From Ilyonectria destructans (taxonomy: Eukaryota; Ascomycota; Sordariomycetes; Hypocreales; Nectriaceae): a stretch of DNA of 64,000 nt. How positions within the stretch are numbered: the first letter of the stretch is position 1; every line of letters begins with the position of its first letter. The stretch covers positions 186,001 through 250,000 of the forward strand of contig JAHEWK010000018.1 in the NCBI GenBank assembly GCA_020740775.1, given 5' to 3'. The translations under genes were made by a program, and so were the position numbers. Below, piece by piece: positions 23,890 to 39,249 of the stretch. The notes under the pieces were generated by a model that had not been told where the DNA came from, searched no databases, and saw nothing but the letters and a program-made list of their open reading frames with translations.

Positions 23890-24852
23890 ACCGAGAATTC
23901 ATTGCCTCGTCGTAGCTGCAGGAGAACCAGACCTCACCGGAGTTCGATAGGGTCGCCCACGCCTAAATCAGAACCAGATCAACTTTTTCACGCTCCAGCA
24001 CCTCTCGCTCCTTCAACATGCCGAAGAGAACATGCATGAGTGGCTGGTGGTCACTGAGAAAATGAGGCCGATCGCCGAGGCATACATCAGTTCCGCGTTA
24101 TCGACGCCATACCTAATGGACAAACTCCTCGCTCTTTCCGTAATGCATTTGCACACCTTGCATCCGCAATCATCAGATTGGTATAAGCAACTCCCCCATC
24201 AGCTACAGCATCGAGGCCTGCGCGGATTCGACAAGTCGCTGACGGACACGACCGGTTCGAATGCAGTGCCCCAGCTTCTATTCTCGTCGCTCCTTGCCCA
24301 CGGTTTCCTCGCCGAAAATCTCGCGCATGAGACACTATGACTTCGATTCAACACTTCTTCTTCTGGTTGAATATCTCCGACTTTGTCGGGGGTACGGATT
24401 CTAGGCGATAGGTCATGGATATGTCTCAGCGGTTCGACTCTCAGCCTATGATTTTGCACCTTCAGCCAAGACTCGGTAACCCTGTCGAGGCCATCTGATA
24501 TGAGCATTACTATTTTGAAGACGTTGCAGACATCCGACCTGAATCCACCGTCACTGAATGCTGGCGAGGGTGCAAAACAGGCCCTAGAATTTGTGCTGCG
24601 CCGAATCTAGGACCCAAATACATGGGGAGTGCATGCTGTAATGGCCTGCCCAAATATGATATCAGATCTCTTCATCAGTTTGCTAGAAAAGCGAACCCCG
24701 GAATCGGTCGTCATTTTATCACAATACTCCGCGTTTTTACATAGTTTTCGCGGTTTTTGGTGTCTAGGGGGGATAGGTGAGCGCCTGGCCAAAAGAACAC
24801 AGGTGGATCTGACACCCCACTGGCTTGGCCGGCCACCCGATATCAACATTTA
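23890..24852 (+). pseudogene. Decayed fungal transcription-factor gene (Zn2Cys6-family C-terminal region)
   Basis: Two separated coding-like pieces resemble the regulatory half of fungal binuclear-cluster activators. One spans 24032-24340 (AYISSALSTPYLMDKLLALSVMHL). The other spans 24677-24850 (LLEKRTPESVVILSQYSAFLHSF, then HWLGRPPDI). Between them the reading changes frame and meets stops. Only a poor Arg/Cys-rich remnant near 23905 could represent the zinc cluster, which lacks the six-cysteine pattern. No functional product is possible. Confidence 0.7.
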
Positions 24853-25423
24853 ATAAATTTCAGGGAGATTGAAAGGGATTATAAGGGAGCAAGAATTAAG
24901 TCAGGAACGCTGAACTTGACCTGAGTACAAGACTACTTACGTGCAGTGAAGGTCTGCCCCTCTGTCGGCAAGTAGGCGCACTAGCGGTGAGGCTTGTGTT
25001 AGATGCCCTCAGTGCTAGGCTGTTCCTGTGCCCCCTTGGAGAGATAGCGTAATCAGCTGCTCGATTCCGAGGGAAGCCTCCAGTGCACAAGGTGTCGGGG
25101 AATATGTGATGCCGGAACGAAATCTAGCTCGTTACCTGCATCTCCCCAAGGTCCAGAGCCGGGCACGTTTCTGTTACGCCGTGGGAGGGGTCCCTACATA
25201 ATATAATAAAAAGGGCTGCTAGCTAATAAAGGAGGTGGCACTTCAGATGACTTGATTGTGTGTATTGTGTGTGTTCTCACCGTTGCCCCTATTGTGATCG
25301 CTTGAGTGTATGTCTGTCGACTAAAAGTGGGGTCCTGAGGTATCTGCCCCAATAGGCGGTCTCGACCCTGGAGGTCACCACATGACCACCCGATCAGATG
25401 CTTTGTACAGATACAAGAACGAA

Positions 25424-25620
25424 GCCCGTGCTAGGATAACTTACCGACTTATGGAACGCCCCTACATTTGGAGCGGGCCCCTGTCTGCACCCTCTGATTG
25501 GGTAATCTTTTTACTCTAACCCTAACCCTGACTGTCCAGAGTGAGAAAGCACGGACCCGTTCCATATGTAGGGGCATTCCATAAGTCGGTAAGTTATCTT
25601 ATCATCTCTAGTGCACGGGC
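25424..25620. mobile_element. MITE-like element with ~55-bp terminal inverted repeats
   Basis: The left arm (25424-25477) and right arm (about 25563-25620) are near-perfect reverse complements. They share the tip GCCCGTGC and the core TAACTTACCGACTTATGGAA. Total length is 197 bp and no protein is encoded. The short centre holds a telomere-like repeat. I could not identify a target-site duplication. Confidence 0.75.
25517..25529. repeat. Short telomere-like repeat (TAACCCTAACCCT)
   Basis: Two units of CCCTAA, the filamentous-fungal telomere repeat, lie in the centre of the MITE-like element. This is too short to be a telomere and may be chance or an internal part of the element. Confidence 0.6.
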
Positions 25621-26091
25621 CATGGAACAGAAAATGTGGGGTCCTTCGGAATGACGCCCAGAATGGCAATTGATAGATACTCCCAACCATACAGTACGTA
25701 CGGATACAGGAATACTAGATGAACGTGGTTCTCCTAACGCTAGCCCCGCTAGCACTTCAAATGGGTCTTCTGGCGGAGTAGTGGACCCTCCTCCGCACAA
25801 CCGGTCTCTGCCGCTAGGTAGTGAATAAACTTGCCAAATCCAGCAGTTCTGCGAGTCTCTTCATTCCAAGCCCTATCTTGATAGAGACAAGGTTCTTGGA
25901 AAAACCCCGCAACAACTGGAAAGTGTCGAGATACGAGATGACGTCCTAGTACGGGGTGGGAAGAGCCCTGACGACGCTGCCCATAGCTGATTATAAGTAG
26001 ATACAACTCAGCATCAGTTTCTTTTGTGGAACTCTCATGTGTGGCACTTGCATCTGTTCCTGTTGCAGAAACAACTCTCAATACGTCTGAA

Positions 26092-28139
<2,048 letters not shown>

Positions 28140-28499
28140 CAGCTGAGTCTCCAGGTAACGAGAAGCAATATAACAAACATCTCTCACTATAAATAAAGGT
28201 CTTGGTTTTGGGGTAACTTTGCAGTGTGGGTGGCGCTCTTTGTTATACACTAACCGCTATTCGGCGGTCATTAAGTGCCGCGAAATGGCACTTGATAACT
28301 GGTCTGCGTATAGCTATTAGCCGGCGACCCCGGCCCCGGCTCCACTCGACCTTAGGGGCGGCACTGGATGACTGGCGGCACTCAATGATGGGGCTGCAGC
28401 CAATCAGAAAGAAAGGGAAGGAAAGGAAGAAAGAAAAGGAAGAAAAGGAAGGAAGCGGGAGAGCTCTCTCTCTCTCTCTCTCTCTCTCTTTCTATCTAT
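28140..28499. other. Spacer with purine tract and CT microsatellite
   Basis: Downstream of the esterase. A purine-only stretch of GGAAAG-type repeats near 28407-28455 is followed by a (CT)n microsatellite at 28464-28489. Base composition drops to AT-rich immediately afterwards. No gene is seen. Confidence 0.7.
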
Positions 28500-29026
28500 A
28501 ATATCGCTACTATAGAAATAGAAATAGACCAATAAGAGTAACTCCTGCTGCAGCAGCTAGCAGCTATTAGAGCAAGCTAGAGCTGGCTCTGCTACTACCT
28601 CTATCTTTATATCCTTATCTGCACCTCTTATAGCTATACTGTTGCCAACCTACTAAAGTACCTCTAAAGGCAGTATACTGACCTCAGCCTAACTACTTAT
28701 TGAGCTCTTACTAAGTACTATTATAAAGAGAATCTTAACAGCTCTAACAGCCAGTAAGACTAGAATTAAGATTAAGATTAAGAAAGAGAGACTGTAGTGG
28801 CTCCTTTTGTTGGGCTCTCTATCCACTATATATTCTAGTGCTGTAAATACTCTAGCTTTCTAATTATTAACTGAAAGCTCTATAAAATATACTGCAGCTA
28901 GCTTTATACAGCTAGTAGTAAGTAGGCCTAAGTAGGCCTTTAGTATTAGGCTCTAGCTTAAATCTTCTTTATTCAGTCGGCTAGATACTTCCACTTTTCT
29001 ATTAATCTAACTGCTGCTATAATAGC

Positions 29027-29087
29027 CTTAAGCTTAAGCTTAAGCTTAAATATAAATATAAGTATAAGCTTAAGCTTAAGCTTAAGC
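29027..29087. repeat. AAGCTT tandem/palindromic array
   Basis: Two runs of repeated AAGCTT flank a short ATAAATATA centre. Because the unit is self-complementary, the whole region is palindromic. Confidence 0.8.
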
Positions 29088-31534
29088 CTGAATTTAAAGT
29101 AGCAGGCAGCTTAGCTTATAGTAACTATCTAGTAGTAGTAGGAGTATAAATAGAATAAGCAGTAGGAAAAGCTGCTTTAAATAGCTAAAAGCAGTATATA
29201 TAAGTATAAGATTACTAACTAGCTGTAGTATACCAGCTGGATTAATTACTTTAGCTGCTAAGATTTAAGCTGAATTTATACTGCCAGTTAGATACTGCAG
29301 TAAGTAGATAAGCTAAGCCTATAGATACTTAGTAAAGCTTTAGACTGAGTCTTCTTCTGCTGCTATATTACCAGCCTTAGGGTGCTACTATATATCAGCT
29401 AGCTCTATCTAGCTAGCCTCTACCTACAGAAGACTTATAACTAGCTATTTAAGCCTCTATAGAAAAAGGCCAGTATAAATTAATATTTAGACTACAGTAA
29501 GTACTTTCTCTACTACTGCCTATAGGTCTAAACTCTTAAGCTAGCTAAGCTAGCTATATAGTACGCTCTTATTTTTACCTTAGTATAGTAAAGCTAGCTT
29601 GCCAGATTTAGCTACTAACTTATATAGGCAGTAGCAGTAAGCTATAGCTATAATAATAATAATAAAAATAAGAGTTATAAGAATAAAGATAAAAATAGCA
29701 ATAAGAAGGTAAGTAGCAGTAGGCTTCAGCTTAAAGAAGAGGTTTTATAAACTCTAGCTAGCTTCTAGATATAGTATCTACCTATTAATCCCTTTACTAG
29801 CTCACTTTAGTATTTTATTGCTATTCTAGAAATTAACAGCTGGATTAAGCAGCTACAGCTGGTATATCTCTTTACTAGTATTCTTACCAGCCTTATATAT
29901 ACCAGCTGAGCAGTTATAGCTAAAGCAGTAATCTCTAGCTGTATATAAGCTGCACTAATAAATCTACCTAAATAGCTGAATATAGTAAGGGAGAGCTAGC
30001 TATATAAGACTAGCTATATATTAATAGGCTATATTCTAAGCTTATTACTCTATAGAAAGAGATTTATAATAGAGATTAATAGCTAGCTTACTATTATATA
30101 GAATAAGAAAGAGATTCTACTTTACTTTTAAGATTAGCCTCTTATAATAGATATAATCTAGTAACTAGTAGTAAGAATAACAGTAGAGGCTAAAAATCTT
30201 CTTTAGAAAAGCCTGCTTTTCTAGCTCTCTAATAGTAGTAATAGCAGTAATAGCAGTAATAATAGCAGTAGGAATAATATATTAAATCTATAAGAGGCTT
30301 AATTAGTAGGGCTTTAAGCTAAAAGCTGCTTTTTTATCCCTCTATTTAAAATAACCTAACTTAAACTTAGTATAGCTACTTCTTTATTTATACTAACAGC
30401 CTTATTAGATAGAAAAAGAAAATACTTAAGAGTCTAATAGTAAATTTACTATAGAAGGAATTTCTTAATAATAAGAGTAAGTAGAAATAGCTTTAAATCT
30501 AATAGTATTAGCAGTAAGTTAAGTACTTCTAAAAGCTACTCTTACTTTTTATCTATCTAACTAATTAGCTTTTTTAAGAGCTAGAAATTACTAAATTACA
30601 GCTTATTAATAGTATTAATTAAGACTATAGTATCTTTATTATTAATAGTAAGGTTATTTTAGTTAGTTAGTATTATAAATCTCTTATTTACTTTAATAGC
30701 CTTAAGGTAATTCCTTAGATACTACTAAATTAAGTTAAATAGCTAATAGTAATATATATACTCTATATCTAGCTCTTTATAGACTGACTTAAGAGCAGCT
30801 AGCTTACTCTCTATAATAAGATCTATCTATTAAGTGATTTTATCTGGTATTAATATAAGAAGCTTAATATACTTTAGAATAGCAGCTAGCTATCTTAAGC
30901 TCTAGCTAAATAGAGCTAGTACTATATCAGCTAAAGAATTATACTATAGTAGTAGCAGTATATTACTATTACTATTAGTAGGTATTATACTTAAGCTTAA
31001 GGGCTTTAAAGGGGGTATTTTAGCCTAACTGACTAAAAAGATAGAGATAAAAAGAAAGAGAAAGAAGGTAAGAGCTATAAAGATATTAAGAATCTTACTG
31101 CAGTATATATAAGCTGTATAGCTGCTAGCTATAGAGTAATAATTAAGATTCTTAAGCAGCTTATATTTAAATCTTTAGAGGTTTTCAGCTAGACTAGCTG
31201 GTATTAATATTACTTCCTTAGCTATATAGTAGGAAAAGGAAATAAGAAAGAAAAAGCTAGAGTAAAGGCTGAGATTAAAATAGAGCTAGAAGCTGATAGT
31301 AATAGTAGCAGTAATAGTAGTAATACTATAATAAAAGAAAGAGAGAAGAAGAGGAAAAAAAAAACTAATAAGAAGTAGAAGAGCAGTACTAAAAGATATT
31401 AAGTAGCAGCTATAAAGGGAATACTAATTTAGCTGCTTATATTACTTTAAATAGCCAGCTTAGCTGTAGCTATAGCAGTATAAAAAGGTGTAGTTATAGC
31501 CTTAAATAGATAGCTCCTTCTGTAGACTCTATAG

Positions 31535-31800
31535 TAGGCTTTTATTAGAAGCTATAGGTATCAGACTGACTAGAGATCTATTAGTCTCTAACTGAAAGAC
31601 TAATATTAGCTGGGCTAGTTAATTTAAGATATTTATTCAGGCAGATATATTTTAAGGGAGGTTAGAGATTAATCTATTTATTATTTAGACCCTACAATCT
31701 ATATCTTTATATAACTGGCAAGCCTCTAGCTTTACTATAGTAACTCTATAGCTAGAGATAGTACCCCTTTACTCTTTTTAAAATCAGTTTATTATAAGTT
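31535..31800 (+). repeat. Direct repeat, copy 1 (~265 bp)
   Basis: Matches 35978-36240 in the same orientation. By eye the roughly 25 differences are all transitions. Copy 2 leads straight into the helicase reading frame; copy 1 diverges after AAAATCAG, so it looks like a truncated duplicate of the region just upstream of the helicase motifs. Confidence 0.85.
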
Positions 31801-32145
31801 AATCTCTTATATAGCAGTAATTACACTAAAAAGACTATTAGAGGCTATAATAAGAGATTTAATCCCTCTATTTAATTAATACTACTAATATCCTAGTATT
31901 CTATTTAAAGCTGAGTATCTAAAGAGCTCTATAGGCACTATAGAATTACTAGAGATCTATATATAAGATACCTCTATTATAATTAATTAATAATAAAAGA
32001 AATAAGACTAAAGTAATAGTAAAAGCCTAACTACTTATAGGTAATTCCAACTTAATCTATCTAATTAATTATAGAAGATAAAGCTATAAATTTAATAATT
32101 AACCTATAAGATATCTAACTAGCAGTATAACTGCTATAATAACAG

Positions 32146-32480
32146 CTAGAGATATAATATATATATACTATAAACCTAAAGGCAATTAGTTAGAGGAATA
32201 TAATTAAGTTAATAGTATAATCTATTAGGTAGAAGAATAAGTTAATAACTCTATTAATAATAGAGCTAATAATTAAGCTGGTATCTATAGAGCTAAAAAT
32301 ACTAATATAACTAATAGAATACTATTATAGTAGCTAGAGATATAATATATATATATATAGCAGATTAAATAGTAACTAGCTTAAGGGATATATATAAGGT
32401 AATAATATAAGAAGTTATATAGAAGGATAAATTAATAACTTTAAGAATAATAATAAAGTAGGTAATTAAGCTAGTAATTA
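32146..32480 (+). repeat. Degenerate tandem duplication, ~190-bp spacing
   Basis: Two adjacent segments begin with the same AGCTAGAGATATAATATATA and continue with recognisable but diverged similarity. No function is evident. They may be repeated coding modules of a dead gene. Confidence 0.4.
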
Positions 32481-32622
32481 AAGAGATAAATTCCTTATTA
32501 TAATATAGTATTAACTTATTAGAAAGCTATCTTTCTCTAGCAGTAAGAATACTACTAATAATCTAATATTCTAATTAAAGATTAATATCTAATATCTTAA
32601 GTAAAGCTTAATATAGAGCCTA

Positions 32623-33175
32623 ATTTTTATTAAAGGTTATAAGGTAGTAAAATAAAGTAATATTATTATAAAAGAAATATCCTAATAAAGAATATAAGGT
32701 TAAGAGGTATATATAGATAAGAGGTAGATAGTATAAGATAGTGTATTAATAGTGTATATTATATTAATAGTAATATATAATAAGTCTGGAATTACCCAGG
32801 GGGTCTCAGCCTTTTTATAGATAATTTACTTAAAGTCCAGCTATTGTATTAAGATAATATGTATACTATTGGAAAGCTCTAAATTCCAGCTTTCTTATAG
32901 TATTGTATTTATCCTTATAGGTACTTTCCTTATTGAGTAATATTAATTCCAAATAGCATATACTTTAAAATTAATTGATTTTAAAGCGCAGATAGATTAA
33001 TAAGCCGATTCAGGCTGATTAGTCATACAGTGTAAATATTGATAATATACTGTATTTTAGTATATAATTATAAGATTTTTATTAGAATTTATAAGCTATA
33101 TTTTAAAGCTTAAAGCTTAAAGCTTAAACTGTAAAATAGTTATAAAGTTATATATTTACAGTCTTTAACAATTTT
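32623..33175 (+). mobile_element. ~550-bp non-autonomous repeat, copy A
   Basis: Nearly the same sequence occurs inverted at 39922-40486. Shared landmarks are CTGGAATTACCCAGGGGGTC, TAGGTACTTTCCTTATT and a run of AAAGCTT units near one end. The two ends of the repeat resemble each other in inverted orientation (AAAATTGTTAgAG at one end, CTTTAACAATTTT at the other), so it looks like a MITE with short terminal inverted repeats. Both copies have diverged by transitions. Confidence 0.75.
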
Positions 33176-35977
33176 AACTCTATATTTAAAGTCTAATAGT
33201 ATACTCTTATAAAAACTGATAATAGCTATTTCTACCTAATAGAATATATCTAACCCCTTTAAGATAAGCTGGTATATTATAAATTAAATAATAACTTAAT
33301 ATATAATAATAAAGAAAATAACTAACTAATTAATAAAGTAACTAATTAAGTAATTAATTAAGCAGTTAACTAATATCTTTAAATATAATAATTATCTCTT
33401 TATCCCTTTAACTCTTTCTACTAACTACTAATCTAGCTAGCTATCTAATAAAAAGCTTTAAATTTACTGTAAATAAGCTAATAAATTACCAGTTAGATAA
33501 CTAGAAAACCTCCCTTTAATTCCAATAAGAGAATAAAGCTAATAGAATACTAATAAGCTAGTATATTACTAGATAGCTAAATTAATTAATATATTAATAT
33601 ATTTAGAAGGTATATAAATAGCTTATAGTAGGAATACTAATAAGTTACAGCCTTTTAGAACTTAATTATCTATTATATTTAATATAGATTACTTTTAAAT
33701 TAATCTTTAATATTTAAAAGAAAATTCTTTTTATAATATAAAAGTTATTAACTACCTTCAGTATATAACTCTATATATAACTACTAGAAGTATTACTATA
33801 ATATTACTAAAGAGTTACTATTAATAGTAATAAATTCCTTAATTAATTATATAAGAATATTTAAACTAGAAGAAAATACCTAATATAATAAATCTAACTA
33901 TAATAAGAGTAATCTTCTATAAGTCTATAGCTTTAAAATAGTATAGATAATAGAGTCTTATTATATCTTAATCTAAATAACTATATAATAATAATATTAT
34001 TTAAGCTCTAATTAATAATTTTAAGATAGATTCTATAACTATAAGTTAGAGGCTAGAATATATTTTACCTTTAGTATATTATAAATATAATAGATATTAA
34101 AATTATACTAATAACCTAAAAAGAAAATCCAGTAATTTTTTTATTTTTTTATCTTATTTTTTACTATTATCTTTACTATAGAATTATAATTTAAGAATAA
34201 AAGAATAAAATTTAATAATATTTATTTTACTTAGTTAAAAAAAGTAAAAATTAATTAGTATAGTTACTATAGAATATCTATTATTATAAAAAGTATATAC
34301 TAAAATAAAAAAACTTAATAAATAAAAAAAGAAAGATAATAATAAAAGTTACTATAAGATTATAGCCTTTAAACTGCAGCTACTCTATATATCTAATTAT
34401 TTTATACTCTTATTCTTATTATTATTATTCTTCTCAGCCTTAAGTATAGATAGATCTCTATAAGGAGGCAGAATAGTAGCAATAAAGTTAATATCCAGCT
34501 TATTCTATATACTAATTAGTCTATAGTAAGTTAATAGCAAATAGAATATAATATACCTTCTTATAGAAGGCTGTAATAAACTTAATAGTAGTAGCAATAA
34601 GAGTTACTAATAAATTAGCTTAATTAATAGTAATATAATAAATATAGCTAGTAAGAGTTTAGTAATACTTCTATTTAGTAGCAGTATTATAATTAGCAGC
34701 TTATTTAGTAGTAATATTATTTTTAGTCTTTATAGCCTAAAGAGTCTAATAACTATCTTTTAGTAGCTTTATTAACTCAGCCTAATAGCAGGTTAGCAGA
34801 AAATATATACCAGATATATAGAGTATATAGATTAAAAGTAAGAGGATAATTTATATTATTAGTAGTATTAAAGGTAAAGAAGTTAGTATTATAGATTTTA
34901 TAAGCTAAATCTATAAAAATAGAAGGTATAGCCTTATAGGCCTTATTATAAATAGTACAGTATATATATTTCTTAGAGGCAGCTATACTCTAGTTAGCTA
35001 CTAGTAACTCAGTAGAGAAAATATAAATATATAAAACCTAAATCTATATATAACTATAATAGAATTCTAAGCTTTATTCTTATTAGGGCTAGCAGTAAGA
35101 GTCCTAAGGTAGTAGTAATAAAAAATAGAAAGAGGAGTAATATTATAGCTAGTTAGTAGCTATCTATTAAGATAATTAAAATATATATATAGCAGTATTT
35201 ACTTAAGCTATCTTCTTAAATTTAATAGTAGTAATAGCAGTAATATTAATAGTAGTAGCAGTATAAATAGTAATTATAATTAGCTAGTTACTAATTAGTT
35301 ACTAGTATATAGATAAGTAAGAAATAGAGATCTACTAAAAGTATAATTAGTAGAAAGAGAAATTATTAAAAAAGAGATACTATTAATATATTAGCAGTAT
35401 CTCTTTAGTAAGTTATCTATATAGGTATAATAAGAAGAAAAGAGGTATATACAGCTAGATAAAATAAAATTAAAAGAAAGAGAAAAGCTATATTAAGAGA
35501 TTAAAGTCTTAAGATTTATAAGCTTCTTAAGTGCAGATAATATAAAGATATTAAGCTATTATTATATTATTTAAAATTATAAGTAATAGTATTATAAGAT
35601 TAATTATTACTTTAGGCTATAATACTCTATTTATAACAGTAATAATAGAAAGACTAATAATATTTAAGCAATTTAAAGATTTAATACTAATAAGAAAGAT
35701 ATATAGATAATATAATTAATTAAGTTTACAGGTAATTAGGCTATTTAAAAAGAAATATTTTAATAGGTATTTTATATTAAATTGGGATTATATTAGCAGT
35801 AATATATTATAGAGCTAACTGCTAGAAAGATAATAAGGCCTAGAAACTTTAGAAGCTAGAATTAAGCTATATAGAGGTATTATAATATTATAGAAGCAGC
35901 TTAAATATAGATAATAAATAGATATTATAGTAGTATTAAGTAAGATAGTATTATAAGATATACTACTAGCTAGAAGG

Positions 35978-36240
35978 ATATTCTATTAGAAGCTATAGGT
36001 ATTAAACTAACTAAAGATCTATTAGTTTCTAACTGAAAGGCCAGTATCAGCTAGGCTAGTTAATTTAGAATATTTATTCAGGCGGATATATTTTAAGAGA
36101 GGTTAGAGATTAATCTATTTATTATTTAGACTCTATAATCTATATCTTTATATAATTAGTAAGCCTCTAGCTCTACTATAGTAACTCTATAGCTAGAGAT
36201 AGTATCTCTTTACTCTCTTTAAAATCAGCTTATTATAGCT
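35978..36240 (+). repeat. Direct repeat, copy 2 (~265 bp), just upstream of the helicase motifs
   Basis: Same sequence as 31535-31800 with transition differences only. The following bases run directly into the helicase remnant, so this copy is probably in its original context. Confidence 0.85.
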
Positions 36241-38060
36241 CTATAGAATAAAGTAGCTAAATTCTACTTAGCTGTATAGAGAGAGGCTATTCAGTAAGCT
36301 GCTACTAAATAGACTCCTTTTATAGCTATTCTACTAACTGGTATTAATAAGAGCCTAATTTTTATTATACTGGCTTTTTTAATAGAAGCTAATATAATAA
36401 TTATAGTTACTCTCTATTAAGTACTTAAGAATTAGCTAGTTAGCTGCTATTAAGATATCAGCTTAAACTGTTAGATTTAGCTAGAAGCTTAAAAATTCTA
36501 GCCTATAGTAATAGTTATTTTAACTGAGATAGCTATTATAGATAGCTTTCTTTAGTAAGTAGTTAGCTTTAGTATAAGCAGCTAGCTTAACTGTATAGTT
36601 ATTAATAAATACTACTTTATCTTTATAGTAGCTTTTAGCTATAGAATAAAGCTAAAGGGGCTAATTTAGCTATAGAGCCTTTACTGCCTATTAATCTTTC
36701 TAATAGATATCTTACTGCTATATAAGCAGGCTGTCTTTAAGGCTATAATACTGCTATAGAATCCAATTTATATTTAGGCCTTAAGCTACTGCCTAAATAT
36801 ATAATTCTAAGTCTATAAGGTCTATAGTAGCTAAGGTATTATAGAGATAAAGCAGTATATAGTAGCTTAAGTATAAATCTTTAAGGCTAATAAAAAGGGA
36901 ATTATATTCTACTGTAGCTATATAAGCTATAAGGCTATTACTAAGTAGCTTAACTACTATTACTATTATAGAAATATTAATACCGATATAGGTAAAAATA
37001 AGGTTAATAAAGCTATCTTTTTAGCCTAGCAGAAAGTAGGCTATTAGCAGTAAATATAGAGCTTAATATAATATATTATTACTATAGTAGCCTTAAATAT
37101 TAAGCTTAATATCTTAAGTATTATATATATTATCCACTTTAATATCTCCTACTCTATTTTTAACTATATTTAGAAGGTTAAATAAATAGGCTGAATTAGT
37201 AAGTCTATATTAGCTAAAGTTATTATAGAGAAGAAAAACTAGCCTTTAGAAAACCTATAGTAGGAGGCCTATTAGAATAAAAAAAAATAGAAAATTAGCA
37301 GCTTAATTTAGATACTAAAATACTAATAGTATATTTTAAGCTAGTATCTAAATAGAGACTATTATAGCTGCTATACTATTAGCTATAAAGTAGCCCTCTA
37401 TAATAACTACTAATAATAGAGTAAGCTACTTACTTTAAAGCTAGCTTTACTTTAAGCTTAAAAGCAGTAAAATAGCTAGAAGCTAGCTATAATTAAGAGT
37501 ATACTTAAGTAGATTAATAGCCTTACTTTTAGCTTTAAGCTAGATAAAGCTAAAAAAATAAAGTGCCAGTCTTACTGAATACTATATAGAGCTACTAAAA
37601 TAAGATATTTATAGTATTACTACTTAAGATTAAAAAATAGAGAAGCTAAGAGTATAGAGGTAGCTACTATAGCTTAGGGCAAGCTATATATATCTTTCTT
37701 TACTGATATAATATAATTTTAAAGTAATATTTAATATAAGGGGGGCAGATAAAGTCAGTATTTAAGCTGCTTTTACTGCTATCTTTTTTAGACTCTATAC
37801 CTAAAGAGCTATAAAAATTAGAGTTAAAGCTATAAATATAAGTATATTATACTGCTAGTAATCTTTATTATATTTCTTTAGCTGGAGATATAGTATTTAG
37901 TTAAAAGAGATATTATTAAGTAAGTTCTTTAAGATAAAATAGACTATTAGAATTAGCTTAAATAATAGTATTTACAGCTTATTAGTAGAATTAAAATAAT
38001 AAATATAATAGCTATATTTAGCTAGCTTATTTAGCAGTAATAGTAGCTATAGAAGGAAGA
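36240..38060 (+). pseudogene. RIP-destroyed RecQ-like DNA helicase
   Basis: Frame 1 can be followed without an indel from 36241 to past 37200 if stops are ignored. It shows a helicase start REAIQ near 36283, a Walker A region LTGINKS at 36337-36354 (family: PTGxGKS), a motif II INKYY at 36601-36615 (family: xDECH), and a motif VI region ending QKVK then IG at 37171-37191 (family: QExGRxGR). Each change is a C-to-T or G-to-A result. A Cys/Tyr-rich tail follows to about 38060. The closest families I know are the RecQ-type helicases found in fungal repeats and subtelomeres. The protein's N-terminus is not clear and there is no function left. Confidence 0.7.
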
Positions 38061-38077
38061 GAAGAGTAGAGTTTACT

Positions 38078-38172
38078 AAAAAAAAAAAAAAAAGAGAAAA
38101 AGTAAAAAAGAGAGAGAGAAAAAAAGAAAGAAAAAAGAAGAAAGAGAGAAAATAAAGAGAGAGGGAAAAAAA
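38078..38172 (+). repeat. Poly-A and purine-rich tract
   Basis: A 16-A run is followed by nearly uninterrupted A/G sequence for about 95 bp, directly 3' of the helicase remnant. It could be the tail of a retrotransposed copy or simple low-complexity DNA. Confidence 0.7.
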
Positions 38173-39249
38173 GATAGTCTATAATAGCAGCTTGTAATAG
38201 CAGCTTATACTTATAAGCTTAACTAGCTGTAATAATAGCAGGCTCTTTAGATTAAGAAGAGTACCCCTAAAGGTACTATAGCAGTAATTATTAGAGTGGG
38301 AAATAACCTAACTGAAGTACTACCTATATAAACTTAAATAGTAGGGAGGTAAGATAACAGCCAGTTATTTAATCTCTATTATTCTATCTATCTATTTAAT
38401 AAATCTATAAGTAGTTAGTTAGAGTAGGTATAAAAGTAGATAGAGGTATATAAATAGGCAGAAGGCTATATAAATATAGCTACTTTACTATAGTTAAATA
38501 TATAATTTTAGCTAACTTTAGCTGAATTTATAATTCCTCTATATAAATTTCTACAGTTTAAATATACTCAGTACTATACTAATATCCACTATATCTAGTT
38601 GCACTATATACCTAACCTTTAGCTATACCTATAATATCTATATTCTGTATACTAGCTACTTAAGGTATATAGCTAACTTTACTAACCTTAATACCTACCT
38701 TTTTATAAAAGCAGAAAGTTTAGTTCTAAGCAGTTTAATATAAGAAGGAAGCTATTACAACCTATATAATATAGACGCCCAGCGTTATATACACCCCATA
38801 AATTTCCCCCAATTAAAGCCACCTCCCCTACAGCTCACTCCACACTAAGAGACTTATCTATAAGCTGCTATAGCTTACATATAAGCCCGTATAGCTTACC
38901 AGCAATTTTAAGACTCACTACTGTAAGCCTCTTATAGCATTCTAGTATATAGATATTCGAGTAGTGTATATTTCCAATAGGCAGCTACTCAGCTTTTAAT
39001 ATAACTTAGTTACTTTAATTATCTTAACTTACTATATATTACTATACTTAACTATTACCAGATATAATATTTACCCAGTAAGTAACACTCTAACTGATCT
39101 GCTAATATAAACCTACAGTTTATCCACCAGCAACTAATCTCTTGCCTACTCTATACTATATATACAGCAGACTAGAGGTATAACTGTTATAGAAGCTATA
39201 TAATAGTCAGAAAGTATTTATAACAGATAGTAAAATACTAATAATATAA

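Larger units (their letters stand above)
24853..26091. other. Intergenic region with repeats
   Basis: No gene is recognised. It contains a palindromic MITE-like element at 25424-25620 and, from about 25171, a stretch that begins TGTTACG and could be an old solo LTR but shows no target duplication. Confidence 0.5.

Noticed and set aside
25171..25383. Solo LTR beginning TGTTACG and ending CACCACA, with an internal ATAATATAATAAAAA
   Set aside because: The ends are only TG/CA-like, I see no target duplication, and there is no second copy in the window to compare.
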